From positions 1-64,000 of the forward strand of contig CAYSUS010000029.1 of assembly GCA_964434165.1 (NCBI GenBank): DNA of 64,000 nt, read 5' to 3'. Shown here one piece after another: positions 32,361 to 40,669 of the stretch. This DNA comes from CAYSUS01 sp964434165. GTDB lineage: Bacteria; Planctomycetota; Planctomycetia; Pirellulales; Thermoguttaceae. Below the pieces are notes generated by a model. It saw nothing but the letters and a program-made list of their open reading frames with translations. It was not told the DNA's origin and did not search any database. Position numbers and translations under genes: made by a program. Each line of letters starts with the position of its first letter. The stretch's first letter is position 1.

Positions 32361-32621
32361 GGTATCGCGCTTCCCCGAAACTGGATTGGAGATCCTCCTT
32401 GGATAAGTATCGCGAGATAGGCGGACCACTAAAGATGGTGGTTTCCGGAAAATCCTGCGGATTGCCGCAGGGCGGGGGGCGAGGGGGTACGACGGGAAAG
32501 GCCGGTCATCGCGCGAGGGGCCTTTCAGGAGCGGGCTGGACGACGATAGACGAGGGGAGTCGGAGGTCGGAGAGTGGGCGCCGGTCAATCGACCCTACTC
32601 ACCACGGGCCACACTGGTCGC

Positions 32622-33536
32622 TCACCGCGTTAGCGCAAAAAGCAGCAGCCCCGAGCCGTTGAAAGCCGCGTGGAGGACGATGGCCGGAACGATCCGGTGC
32701 GTTCGCAAGTAGAGGATACCCAGCACCAGCGACAGGAAGAACAGCGGCACGGGGTCGGCCGCCACCTCCTTGCCGACGGCCGCTCGGGCTGCGATGTTCA
32801 TCACGTACACCGGCCCGGTCACCGCCAGGCAGGCGACCAGCCCCAGCCAAAGGTCGCGGCCGAGGTGCTCGCGCGAGAAGCCCAGGTCGGCGGCCGTGGC
32901 CCGGCAGCCGGCCCGTAGCACGAACAGGCCCACGGCCAGCGTCAACAGGTTGCCGACCGCCTGGCAGGCGAGGAGGAACACCAGCCACTTCACGGTGCCG
33001 AGGGCTTCGGGCTCGCGATAATGCATGGCGGCAAACAGCAGCGAGGAGGTGGCGATCGGGGCCGCGCCGGTCATCCATCCCAATCGCAGGCGGCTGGTTC
33101 GGCACAAGCGTCGCTCGGCCTTTTCCAGCCAGCCCTGGAAGACGAGTCGGAACACGAACTCCTCGACGACCGGCGCGACGACCACGGCCATCAGGGCGGC
33201 CAACAGCACCACGCCAGGTCCGCCCTGCCGGATCAGGCGCTCGACCTGGTGGGCCAGTTGCAGGGCATCGGCCTGGCCCGGCGATTCGGGCACTTCCAAG
33301 TCGAACACCTGCATGCCCGCGAAGCCGACCATCAGCGGGGCCAGGAAGAACAGGCCCAGGATCGTGACGGCCTCGACGCCGCCCCATGGCACCGTGGGGC
33401 GCCGCTCAAAGGGGAGCACCGTCTGGCGATGGACCCACCGGTGGGCCATCCACGACCACACCGCCACGCTCGCCCAGCATGCCAGGAGGATCAGATACAG
33501 GGCTTGATAAGCGCTCTGGGCGTCGGGCGGCTGCAT
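32622..33536 (-). CDS. CPBP family intramembrane glutamic endopeptidase
   Basis: A 304-residue membrane protein with about eight hydrophobic helices. Its C-terminal two-thirds is an Abi/CPBP (CAAX-protease-like) domain: the catalytic motif EEFVFRLVFQGWL (E-E-x-x-x-R) near residue 125, the second motif ATSSLLFAAMHYREPE, and the third ILYLRTHRIVPAIVLHAAFNG near the C-terminus. Members cleave or process membrane or lipidated proteins, and some are bacteriocin-immunity factors; the substrate is unknown here. The ATG overlaps the pgsA stop codon (TGATG), so it is translated with pgsA. A GTG three bases earlier is an alternative start. Confidence 0.88.
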   Translation of the reverse strand: MQPPDAQSAYQALYLILLACWASVAVWSWMAHRWVHRQTVLPFERRPTVPWGGVEAVTILGLFFLAPLMVGFAGMQVFDLEVPESPGQADALQLAHQVERLIRQGGPGVVLLAALMAVVVAPVVEEFVFRLVFQGWLEKAERRLCRTSRLRLGWMTGAAPIATSSLLFAAMHYREPEALGTVKWLVFLLACQAVGNLLTLAVGLFVLRAGCRATAADLGFSREHLGRDLWLGLVACLAVTGPVYVMNIAARAAVGKEVAADPVPLFFLSLVLGILYLRTHRIVPAIVLHAAFNGSGLLLFALTR

Positions 33537-34159
33537 CACTCACCTGAACCGCCTTGCGCCAGTCGGATCGCGCCCGCCACGTACACCAGCCCCGAATAGA
33601 CGGTCTGCGCGACGGCCCCCCAGATCGACGCCACCATGGTCCAGCGCACCAGGGACGGGGCGTCTTCCAGCGGGCTTTCGTAAGAGAGATAGAGCATGGC
33701 GGCCCCTGCGGCCACGCATTGGAGGAGCATCTTCAGCTTGCCGGACCAACTGGCGGAGAAGTCCGCGCCTCGCTCCTCGAAGAAGCTCCGCAGGGCGGTG
33801 ACGAGGATCTCGCGCCCGAAGATCACCACCACCATCCAGGGCCGAAGCCCGAACGGGGTCTTCAGCATCGCCGGGATGGCCGTCAGGAAGATGAAGGTGC
33901 CGCAGATGACGACCTTGTCGGCGAAGGGGTCGAGGATGCGGCCCAACGCGGTGACCTGGCCGTACCGCCGGGCATACCACCCGTCGAGCCAGTCCGTGGC
34001 CGCGGCCACGACGAACAGCACCAGCCCGGCCAGATACTGCTCCCAGGTGAGAACCACGAACAGGATCACGGCGAGGATCAGCCGCGCAATGGTGACCTGG
34101 TTGGGGAAGTTCCATACGGTGGAACTGAGCTGCTCGGACGATTTGGCACCGGCCGACAT
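33536..34159 (-). CDS. pgsA: CDP-diacylglycerol--glycerol-3-phosphate 3-phosphatidyltransferase
   Basis: A 207-residue inner-membrane enzyme that makes phosphatidylglycerol phosphate from CDP-diacylglycerol and glycerol-3-phosphate. The CDP-alcohol phosphotransferase motif D-G-x2-A-R-x8-G-x3-D-x3-D is complete (DGWYARRYGQVTALGRILDPFAD, about residues 64-86). The opening NFPNQVTIARLILAVILF is the usual first helix, and about five to six helices are present. The ATG at 34159 is preceded by AGGAG at five bases, which decides the start. A CPBP protease follows in a TGATG overlap. rimO lies about 100 bases downstream in coordinate, upstream in transcription. Confidence 0.95.
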   Translation of the reverse strand: MSAGAKSSEQLSSTVWNFPNQVTIARLILAVILFVVLTWEQYLAGLVLFVVAAATDWLDGWYARRYGQVTALGRILDPFADKVVICGTFIFLTAIPAMLKTPFGLRPWMVVVIFGREILVTALRSFFEERGADFSASWSGKLKMLLQCVAAGAAMLYLSYESPLEDAPSLVRWTMVASIWGAVAQTVYSGLVYVAGAIRLAQGGSGE

Positions 34160-34262
34160 ACGCGCTCCTGCTCTCGTGGTCGGGGGCGGTGAACGGGGCA
34201 TCGCCGCCGGGCCTGCAAGCGGGCCCGCTGGCGGAACGTCCACTCTTGGGGACCGGGAGCGC

Positions 34263-35663
34263 CTAGCGCGGCCGGCCTGCGGAGACCCCTATTAGATCAT
34301 ACTCCCGGGTAGTGACAATCTCGCAGGGAACGATCTGTCCGGGGACCAGGTTCTCGCCCGTCACGTAAACCACGCCGTCGATCTCCGGGGCGTCGGCGTA
34401 GGTGCGTCCGACCAGCGCATGCTCCTCGCCCGGCACACGGCGGTCGAGCATCACGTCGAGCCGGCAGCCGACGAGGGCCTCATTCCACGCAAAGGCATTC
34501 GCCTGCTGGACTTCGAGCAGGCGATCGCGACGCGCGCCGGAGACTTCGGCGGGGAGCTGGCCGTCCAACTCCGCGGCGGGGGTACCTGCCTCGCGGCTAT
34601 AGGCGAACGCTCCAAGCCGCTCGAACCGCTGGGAGCGGACGAACTCGACCAGCTCGTCGAACTGGGCCTCGGTCTCGCCAGGGAAGCCCGCGATCATGGT
34701 CGTGCGCAGCACGAGGTTGGGGATGTGGCCGCGGAGCCGGTCCAGCAGCCGCTCGATGCCCGCCCGCGTGACGCGCCGGTTCATTCGCCGGAGGACCTCG
34801 TCGTTGACGTGCTGCAGGGGGAGATCGACGTAGGGAACGATCTTGCGCGCCCCGGCTAGCACATCGATCAGCTCGTCGCTGACGTGCATGGGGTAGAGGT
34901 ACATCAGGCGGAGCCACTCCAGGCCGCGGACCTCGTCCAGGCGGTGCAGCAGCTCGGCGAGGCGCGAGCGCCCGTCAAGGTCGCGCCCGTAGTAGGTGCT
35001 GTCCTGGGCTACGAGGATCAGCTCGCGCGCGCCGTCGGCGGCCAACTCCTCGGCCTCGGCGACGACCTGGTCCTGGGGCTTGCTGACGAACTTGCCGCGC
35101 ATGAAGGGGATCGAGCAGAAGGTGCACTCCCGGTCGCAGCCCTCGGCGATCTTCAGGTAGGCCAGGTGGCGGGGGGTGATCCGCACTCTGCCCGTGTCTG
35201 CCATGGCCTGGCGCACCGGAGACCGGAACAGGGCGCGGCCGTCGCTTGGCGCCGAGGATCGGGCCGCCCGGGAAAGGAGCCGGCCGGCGGAGACGGCGAT
35301 CTCATCGCGGGCGAAGACCCCCACGACCTGATCCAGCGCGGGGTAGGTCTCCAGGAGCGACTCGCGGTCGCGCTCGGCCAGGCAGCCGGCCACGATGACC
35401 CCGCCGAGGCGTCCCTGCCGCTTCAGGTCGAGCATCTCGGCAATCGTCTCGTGCGATTCGCGCCGGGCGCTCTCGATGAATCCGCACGTGTTGATGACGA
35501 CGAAGTCGGCTCCCTCCGGCTCGGGGACAACCTGGTAGCCGTCGAGTTGCAGCAGTCCGAGCATGCGCTCGCTATCCACCAGGTTCTTGGGGCAGCCGAG
35601 CATGATCAGGGAGCAGGTGCCCCTGGCGGGACGCGCGGGGGTGGCCGATAGCGGGCTGGACAA
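34263..35663 (-). CDS. rimO: Ribosomal protein S12 methylthiotransferase
   Basis: A 466-residue radical-SAM methylthiotransferase that modifies an aspartate of ribosomal protein S12. The N-terminal UPF0004 domain has MLGCPKNLVDSERM, INTCGFIESARRES and VAGCLAERD, giving three cysteines for the auxiliary [4Fe-4S] cluster. The radical-SAM signature is CDRECTFCSIP (C-x3-C-x2-C), and a C-terminal TRAM domain closes the protein. The VDLPLQHVNDEVLRRM segment also fits RimO, separating it from MiaB. The start is most likely TTG at 35663, preceded by GAGGAAGAG and leaving a normal ~25-residue lead before the first cysteine motif. Further upstream open frame is not family-like. Confidence 0.94.
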   Translation of the reverse strand: MSSPLSATPARPARGTCSLIMLGCPKNLVDSERMLGLLQLDGYQVVPEPEGADFVVINTCGFIESARRESHETIAEMLDLKRQGRLGGVIVAGCLAERDRESLLETYPALDQVVGVFARDEIAVSAGRLLSRAARSSAPSDGRALFRSPVRQAMADTGRVRITPRHLAYLKIAEGCDRECTFCSIPFMRGKFVSKPQDQVVAEAEELAADGARELILVAQDSTYYGRDLDGRSRLAELLHRLDEVRGLEWLRLMYLYPMHVSDELIDVLAGARKIVPYVDLPLQHVNDEVLRRMNRRVTRAGIERLLDRLRGHIPNLVLRTTMIAGFPGETEAQFDELVEFVRSQRFERLGAFAYSREAGTPAAELDGQLPAEVSGARRDRLLEVQQANAFAWNEALVGCRLDVMLDRRVPGEEHALVGRTYADAPEIDGVVYVTGENLVPGQIVPCEIVTTREYDLIGVSAGRPR

Positions 35664-35983
35664 CGCTCTTCCTCGTTCGGCGGCGTGTTGACGGGCGCGG
35701 ATGGAATCGGCTTGCAAGTCGAGCCGGACTTGTAATCGTACACGCGGAGGGCCGCACGCGAAGAGCGCGCCGGGAAAGAACGCCGGCGGGCAGGCGTCGA
35801 AGGGCCGTCGAACCGGCGGTTGACCAGGAAGAGGCAACCGCGGTAGCCGCGTCCAGACGGGGTGCTTGCACCGCCCCGCCAGATTCGGTATTGTATTCAT
35901 GTGTTCACTATTCCGTCGGCCCGGAGCAAGAGGGGGGAGCACTGGCCGGCAGCGGCGAGCGTCCGGCTGCTGGAGACGATGCG
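35664..35983. other. Divergent intergenic region between rimO and the ImmA/IrrE-like gene
   Basis: About 320 bases with no gene. It holds a plus-strand promoter-like pair at 35867-35895. Confidence 0.55.
35867..35895 (+). promoter_or_regulatory. Candidate sigma-70 promoter for the ImmA/IrrE-like gene
   Basis: TTGCAC (35867-35872), a 17-base spacer and TATTGT (35890-35895) lie about 90 bases before the start codon. Each hexamer matches at least 4 of 6 consensus positions, and the -10 sits in a short AT-rich island. Confidence 0.4.
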
Positions 35984-36715
35984 ATGCTGCCCGAGATTGC
36001 GGTCGAGGAGTATTCGGCGGTTCTCGATGCGGTGGTGGCGGAGATCCTTGCCGATGCGGGCTTGGAATGTCCGCCGGTCGATGCCTTTCGCGTGGCCGAC
36101 GCCCTTCGAATCACCGTGGCGTGGGACGGCGCCCAACCCGAGCGGGGCAGGTTCGTGCGCCTACGCCCTGCCCGAGGTCGGGCGGCGCGGCCGACGATGG
36201 TGCTGCGTCCCGATCCGAGGTCCGAGCGCGAGCAGTGGGCGGCGGCCCACGAGATCGGCGAGCACGCGGCCTGTCGCGCGTTCTCGGCGCTGGGCGTCGA
36301 TCCCTGGGAAGCGGCCGCGGGGTGCCGGGAGCGCGCGTGCGATCATCTGGCCGTGCGTCTGCTGCTGCCGACTTCATGGTTTGCATCCTGCGGCGCGGAA
36401 TGCGACTGGGACCTGTTCGCGCTGAAACGCCGCTTCTCGACTGCGAGCCACGAGGTGATCGCCAGGCGGATGCTGGAGATGGCTCCCCCGGTGATCGTGA
36501 GCATCTTCGATCAGGGCCGTCTGCGAATGCGGCAGAGCAACCTGGCGGGCGGGGCCCCGAGGCTCTGTCCGACCGAGGCCGCCTGCTGGCGCGTCGCGCA
36601 CCGTGAGGGCCGCGCCGGCCAGGCGCTGGACGAGATGGTGCGCGTCCGGGCCTGGCCGATCCACGAGGAAGGCTGGAAGCGGGAGATCCTCAGGACCGAA
36701 CTGGCCGAGTGCTGA
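35984..36715 (+). CDS. ImmA/IrrE-like metallopeptidase with variant zinc motif
   Basis: A 243-residue protein whose central part fits the ImmA/IrrE metalloprotease family: QWAAAHEIGEHAACRAF near residues 85-100, followed by the helix CDHLAVRLLLPTSWF that usually carries the third zinc ligand region. The motif reads H89-E90-I-G-E93-H94, so the second histidine is one place later than in HExxH. A zinc-bound enzyme is plausible but not certain. No Xre-type HTH domain or phage gene is nearby, unlike classical ImmA. The C-terminal ~90 residues are of unknown type. The ATG at 35984 is chosen because GGAGA precedes it by eight bases. Family members often cleave repressors in stress responses. Confidence 0.7.
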   Translation: MLPEIAVEEYSAVLDAVVAEILADAGLECPPVDAFRVADALRITVAWDGAQPERGRFVRLRPARGRAARPTMVLRPDPRSEREQWAAAHEIGEHAACRAFSALGVDPWEAAAGCRERACDHLAVRLLLPTSWFASCGAECDWDLFALKRRFSTASHEVIARRMLEMAPPVIVSIFDQGRLRMRQSNLAGGAPRLCPTEAACWRVAHREGRAGQALDEMVRVRAWPIHEEGWKREILRTELAEC

Positions 36716-36754
36716 GCGCGGACTGGATGGGGCGGGCCTGGGTTTCGCGCTCTC

Positions 36755-37549
36755 TCACCGCGCGGTCTCGACCACCTGGTCGAGCTGCCGGAACAGGTCC
36801 TCCAGCAAGACCGGCTTTCCCAGCACGGCCGCGGCCAGCGGGGCAAGGGCCTCCAGGTCGGCTTGCCTCGGGAAGTCGAGCAGGACTACGACGGGACCGC
36901 CGTCCAGGGCCACGGCCAGCCGGCAGAGGTCGTCGTACTCCCCGCCCCGACCGTCGGAGCCGTCGAACACGGCCGCCGCGACGCCGGGAGGCTGCAGGCT
37001 GCGAAGCCAGAAGGCCTCGTAACCCCGGACGCAGAGCGCGGCCACGATCCACTCGGCCGCAGCCGCGTTGCGCGACATTACGCCGACACGGCCCGCGCGA
37101 CGCTCGAGCGGCTCCGGGAGCGACGCGAGCACCCGCTCCTCTTCGCTCGCCGTCAGCGGCAAGCCCCAGCCGGGGCATCGACCGCTGTGAAGCCGGTCCA
37201 GCTCCCGGTGCCACCGCGGCAGCCACTGGTGCCAGTAAACGCGCATCGAAGCCGGCAGGTGCCGCCCGGTGCGTGTCTCCCCCTCGCACCATGGGCCGAG
37301 GAGGCCGACCACGCGGGCCAGCGGAGCCAGGCGCCGGAGCCGGTCGATCTCCGCGGCGGCATGCTGGCCCGGATAGGCCTGCGCTACGACGATGACGTCG
37401 GGCGAGGCGTCGCGGTGCCGGACTATCTCGACGGCGGCGGTGCAATCCGCCGCTTCCTCGAGGCACGAGGTCTCGACCAGCGACCGCCGGGCCGTGCGGA
37501 ACTCCGCGCGCGACGTGTCGCCGATGAGCAGAACGGCGGGCTGGTTCAC
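36755..37549 (-). CDS. Degenerate double receiver-like protein coupled to the PtsN fusion
   Basis: A 264-residue protein that I do not recognise as a named family. It reads as two CheY-like alpha/beta folds. The first (about 4-85, AVLLIGDTSRAEF...SPDVIVVAQAYPGQ...RVVGLLGPW) lacks the acceptor aspartate at the strand-3 position. The second (about 150-260, GRVGVMSRNAAAAEWIVAAL...AAVFDGSDG...PVVVLLDFP...VLGKPVLLEDLFRQL) keeps a K-P in the last strand. A middle segment rich in Trp/His (YWHQWLPRWHRELDRLH) separates them. Phosphotransfer is therefore doubtful in domain 1. The start overlaps the stop of the HTH-PtsN gene by 4 bases, so the two proteins probably work together. Confidence 0.6.
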   Translation of the reverse strand: MNQPAVLLIGDTSRAEFRTARRSLVETSCLEEAADCTAAVEIVRHRDASPDVIVVAQAYPGQHAAAEIDRLRRLAPLARVVGLLGPWCEGETRTGRHLPASMRVYWHQWLPRWHRELDRLHSGRCPGWGLPLTASEEERVLASLPEPLERRAGRVGVMSRNAAAAEWIVAALCVRGYEAFWLRSLQPPGVAAAVFDGSDGRGGEYDDLCRLAVALDGGPVVVLLDFPRQADLEALAPLAAAVLGKPVLLEDLFRQLDQVVETAR

Positions 37550-38259
37550 GGCAGGCCGGTCTCCGTCTCGCGGATGACCTCGCGGGCGCTGACCGCGTCG
37601 GGCGCGGCTCGCAGGCGGTCGAGGAACCCGGCGGCGTTGATGACGCGGCTGAGCCGGGCCACCACGCGCAGATGGCCCGGATCGTCCACCGAGCAGATCA
37701 GGAAGAACACGTCGGTCAGCCCGGAGCCGCCGCCGAACGGCACCCCGGTCGTCGTGATGCCCAGGCTCAGGAACGCCTGGCCGAGGATCGCGCTCATGGG
37801 GCGTCGCGGGTGCAGCAAGGCAACGCCGTTCTCCTGGGCCGTGGGGTACATGGCCTCGCGGGCTTCCACGGCCTCGACCATGGCCGCGCTATCCCACAGC
37901 CAACCCGTCCCGGCCGCCAGCTCGATCATCGAGTTGATGACCGAGTTTCGGGTCTTCGCCCCCAGGGGGACCGCGATGGCCTCGACCGGCAGGGCGTCGG
38001 AGATCGATACGGTGTGGGGCTGATCGGCTACCCCGGCCGAGCGCCTCAGGACGCTCTCCATCTGTGCCAGTTCCGCGTCGTCGTCCGCGGCCCCGATCTG
38101 GCGCTCCAGCCAGTGATGGATCTCGGGTCGTGCGAATCGCCACTCCCCGGCCACCTTGCGGCCCGGCAGCTTGCCGCGATCGGCCATCCGCGCGACCTGC
38201 GGGGGCGTGAGGTGGAGATAGCGGGCGAGCGAATCGACGGTGAAGTCCTTCTGGGGCAT
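37546..38259 (-). CDS. Fusion of excisionase-type HTH and PTS EIIA (PtsN-like) domain
   Basis: A 237-residue two-domain regulator. Residues 5-55 form a MerR/excisionase-like helix-turn-helix (FTVDSLARYLHLTPPQVARMADRGKLPGRKVAGEWRFARPEIHHWL). Residues about 85-235 are a PTS EIIA type-2 domain like PtsN/EIIA-Ntr, with phosphorylatable H150 in GVALLHPRRP, a preceding conserved REAMYPT region and FFLICSVDDPGHLRVVARLSRVI. The fold would be phosphorylated by HPr-like phosphocarriers and regulate through its DNA-binding domain. The downstream receiver-like gene overlaps it by 4 bases. No sugar permease or HPr gene is nearby, so a regulatory and not a transport role is likely. Confidence 0.88.
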   Translation of the reverse strand: MPQKDFTVDSLARYLHLTPPQVARMADRGKLPGRKVAGEWRFARPEIHHWLERQIGAADDDAELAQMESVLRRSAGVADQPHTVSISDALPVEAIAVPLGAKTRNSVINSMIELAAGTGWLWDSAAMVEAVEAREAMYPTAQENGVALLHPRRPMSAILGQAFLSLGITTTGVPFGGGSGLTDVFFLICSVDDPGHLRVVARLSRVINAAGFLDRLRAAPDAVSAREVIRETETGLP

Positions 38260-38447
38260 GGCGCGGTACGAAGCGAGTCGGCAGGCAAAACCGCAATAAT
38301 CCCCGATCTTGCGCGTCTTGTCCAGGCAAGCGGTCCCGAAGCGGGAAGAGCGCCTTTCCCGCCTCGCAATCGCTCTTGGCCCGGGGGGCGCTTCCTGTCA
38401 GAATGGTCCCGCCAATCCCTTCTCGCCCGCCAAGGAAGGCGTACGCC

Positions 38448-39473
38448 GTGTCGGCCACTCACCCGCACAAAGCCAGCGCCGGGAGCGAGACCAACGGGAG
38501 CCCAGCTTCTCGGCGCGGATCGTTGCTCCGAGACCGCCCTGTCGATCTGTCCATCGGCAAACCCCTCCTCGACTGGTTGGTCTATCTCGTCGTCCGTATC
38601 GTGATCTGTGTGGTCCAGGCGATGCGGATCGAGACCGCCCAGTCGGGGGCACGGTTTCTGGCCTGGCTGTTCTGCGACGTGTTTGGGATCCGCGGGCGGG
38701 TCGTGGACGACAATCTGGCGCACGGCTTTCCGGACCTCGCGCCCCACGACCGCCGCCGCCTGGCCCGGCGGATGTGGCAGCACCTGTTCCTGCTGGTCGT
38801 CGAGGTCGCCCACATGCCGCGCAAGGTCCACCACACGAACTGGCGCGAGCATCTCCGGCTGGGCGGCAAGGACATGCTGGTTCGCATGCTGCTGAGCGAC
38901 CGGCCGCTGATCATCGTGACAGGCCACTTCGGCAATTTCGAGGTCGCCGGCGTGGCGCTGGGCCTGCTGGGATTCCCGACCTTCACGGTCGCCCGGACGC
39001 TGGACAACCCGCATCTGGACCGCTTCGTAAACCGCTTTCGCGGGCTCAGCGGCCAGTTCATCGTGCCGAAGAAGGGCGGATACGATCAGATCGTCGAGGT
39101 CATGGGTCGGGCGGGCACCATGACCTTCCTGGCCGACCAGTACGCGGGAGACAAGGGCTGCTGGGTCGAGTTCTTCGGCCGGCCCGCCTCGGCGCACAAG
39201 GCGATCGCGCTGTTGGCCCTCTCGCACGATGCGCCGATGGCGGTCGGTTACTGCCGGCGCCTGGACCGCCCGCTGCAGTTCGAGATGTCCGTTGAGGCGG
39301 TGGCCGATCCTCGGGACGCGGGCGACGAGGTGGGCTCGGTGAAGCAGCTTACCCAGTGGTACACCAGCCGCCTGGAAGAGATCATCCGCCGCCATCCCGA
39401 CCAGTACTGGTGGCTCCACCGCAGGTGGAAGGACACCCGACGCAAGCGCAGGGCGGCGAGGAAGGCGGCCTAG
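38448..39473 (+). CDS. Lysophospholipid/lipid A acyltransferase (LpxL/HtrB family)
   Basis: A 341-residue membrane-bound acyltransferase of the lipid A biosynthesis lauroyl/myristoyl family. A hydrophobic anchor lies near residues 43-60 (LLDWLVYLVVRIVICVV). The catalytic H-x4-E/D motif is GHFGNFE in VTGHFGNFEVAG. FLADQYAG resembles the family D-Q segment, and YWWLHRRWKDTR is the usual C-terminal signature. Activity would add a secondary acyl chain to lipid A precursors, or to another lipid in this group. The GTG at 38448 is chosen because AAGGAAGG lies eight bases upstream; an upstream ATG would add 15 or more residues without homology. It supports an outer membrane with lipid A-type molecules. 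Confidence 0.88.
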   Translation: MSATHPHKASAGSETNGSPASRRGSLLRDRPVDLSIGKPLLDWLVYLVVRIVICVVQAMRIETAQSGARFLAWLFCDVFGIRGRVVDDNLAHGFPDLAPHDRRRLARRMWQHLFLLVVEVAHMPRKVHHTNWREHLRLGGKDMLVRMLLSDRPLIIVTGHFGNFEVAGVALGLLGFPTFTVARTLDNPHLDRFVNRFRGLSGQFIVPKKGGYDQIVEVMGRAGTMTFLADQYAGDKGCWVEFFGRPASAHKAIALLALSHDAPMAVGYCRRLDRPLQFEMSVEAVADPRDAGDEVGSVKQLTQWYTSRLEEIIRRHPDQYWWLHRRWKDTRRKRRAARKAA

Positions 39474-39509
39474 GGCGGCGTTTCACGCGGCGCATCGAGC
39501 GGGCCCCGC

Positions 39510-40142
39510 TCAGACCAACCCCTTGCGCACGGCCCACACGGCCGCCTGCGTGCGATCGCTGACCGCGATCTTGCGCAGGATGTTCTGCACGTGCTCCTTG
39601 ACGGTCTCGACGCTGATTTCCAGCGACCGGCCGATCTCCTTGTTGCTCAGCCCCAGGGCAACATGCCGGAGGACCTGGGTCTCGCGCTGGGTGAGGGGCA
39701 CGTCGTCGTCGTCGATCACCTGGCGTACCTTCATGGCGCCGGCCACGCGCTTCAGCTCACCGCTGCGCGAGGGCGATTCGCCGGCCGCCGCGGCCTTGAT
39801 CGTGGCGATTAGGTCATCGCGCGACGAGCCCTTGAGCACGTAATCGCTGGCCCCGAGGGCCACGGCTCGTGCGATGTAGGTAGGATTATCGTAGGTGGAA
39901 AGCATCACCACGCGGGCCTCGGGCACCTTGGCCCGCAGCTTCTCCAGGGTCGCCAGCCCGTCCCCGTCCGGCATGCGGATGTCGAGCAGTACCACGTCGG
40001 GCTGGACCTTCTCGGCCTGCCTGACGGTTTCCTTGCCGGTCCCGGCCTCGGCCACGATCTCGATCTCGGAGCCGGCCAGCAGCGCGGCCAGTCCTGTCCG
40101 AATGACCTGGTGGTCGTCGGCCACCAACATACGAATGGGCAT
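39510..40142 (-). CDS. NarL/FixJ-family response regulator (LuxR HTH)
   Basis: A 210-residue regulator. The receiver domain (1-120) has the acidic pair VADDH, phospho-acceptor D54 in VVLLDIRMPDGDG, and lysine in VLKGSS; its last strand fits NarL-type receivers. The C-terminal LuxR HTH (about 148-205) reads TQRETQVLRHVALGLSNKEIGRSLEISVETVKEHVQNIL. GGGAGAA six bases upstream of the ATG decides the start. It lies divergent to an NtrC-type regulator, with a long shared regulatory region containing repeated TGGGGA/CCCCA words. No kinase is adjacent. Confidence 0.92.
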   Translation of the reverse strand: MPIRMLVADDHQVIRTGLAALLAGSEIEIVAEAGTGKETVRQAEKVQPDVVLLDIRMPDGDGLATLEKLRAKVPEARVVMLSTYDNPTYIARAVALGASDYVLKGSSRDDLIATIKAAAAGESPSRSGELKRVAGAMKVRQVIDDDDVPLTQRETQVLRHVALGLSNKEIGRSLEISVETVKEHVQNILRKIAVSDRTQAAVWAVRKGLV

Positions 40143-40669
40143 CGGGTTTCTCCCTTGCGGCAAACGAATTCGCTGAAGCCCGCTCCGGTAGCCCCCTGCG
40201 GCGGATCGCCGGATTGGGTGAGGTCGCATCCCTTGAACGATCAATCCTAGTTGGTGGGGGGATGTTGTCAAACTCCCCAAAAATACCATTTAAACCCCAC
40301 GACTCAGTGGGATATGCGCGGGTTTCCAGCCCTATTCGTGGGGAAAACGGCCTGGATTGCCGGCTCGTACCACCCATTTGTGAGGCCCGAGATGTGGGGA
40401 TTTTTTACCCGGAGGCCGCATTGGACACCCCTTTAGGGGACTGACGTGGCACTTTGACTGCCCTCCTGCCGTGACGTAGATATTCGACGACAGCCCGCAA
40501 TGCCGCGGCCCGGCGTCGCGTCGATCTCGACCCGTTCTCGCTGCACGGCGGGGCTGTCGTAGTTGCCGGCGCCACCCACGCGCGCCGACGCCGTATGCCG
40601 CGAGGGGGTGCCGTCCCGAATGGGGGCATCGAGTCTCCTTGCCGCCTGGCCGCATTGCAGGTAACGCCC
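40143..40669. promoter_or_regulatory. Divergent regulatory region between two response regulators
   Basis: These 527 bases have an AT-richer core (40230-40470). They contain CCCAC-GACTCA-GTGGG (40296-40311), the palindrome CCCCTTTAGGGG (40428-40439), several TGGGGA or CCCCA words (about 40274-40279, 40334-40340, 40394-40400) and a -24/-12 promoter (40447-40461). The layout suggests enhancer sites for an NtrC-type activator. No gene is supported inside. Confidence 0.5.
40447..40461 (+). promoter_or_regulatory. Sigma-54-type (-24/-12) promoter
   Basis: TGGCAC, five bases, then CTGC matches the sigma-54 consensus TGGCAC-N5-TTGC at all but one position, with the required GG-N10-GC spacing. It points at the NtrC-type regulator (start 40670), leaving a leader of about 200 bases. 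The palindrome CCCCTTTAGGGG lies 8 bases upstream. This suggests self-regulation of an enhancer-binding protein. Confidence 0.5.
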
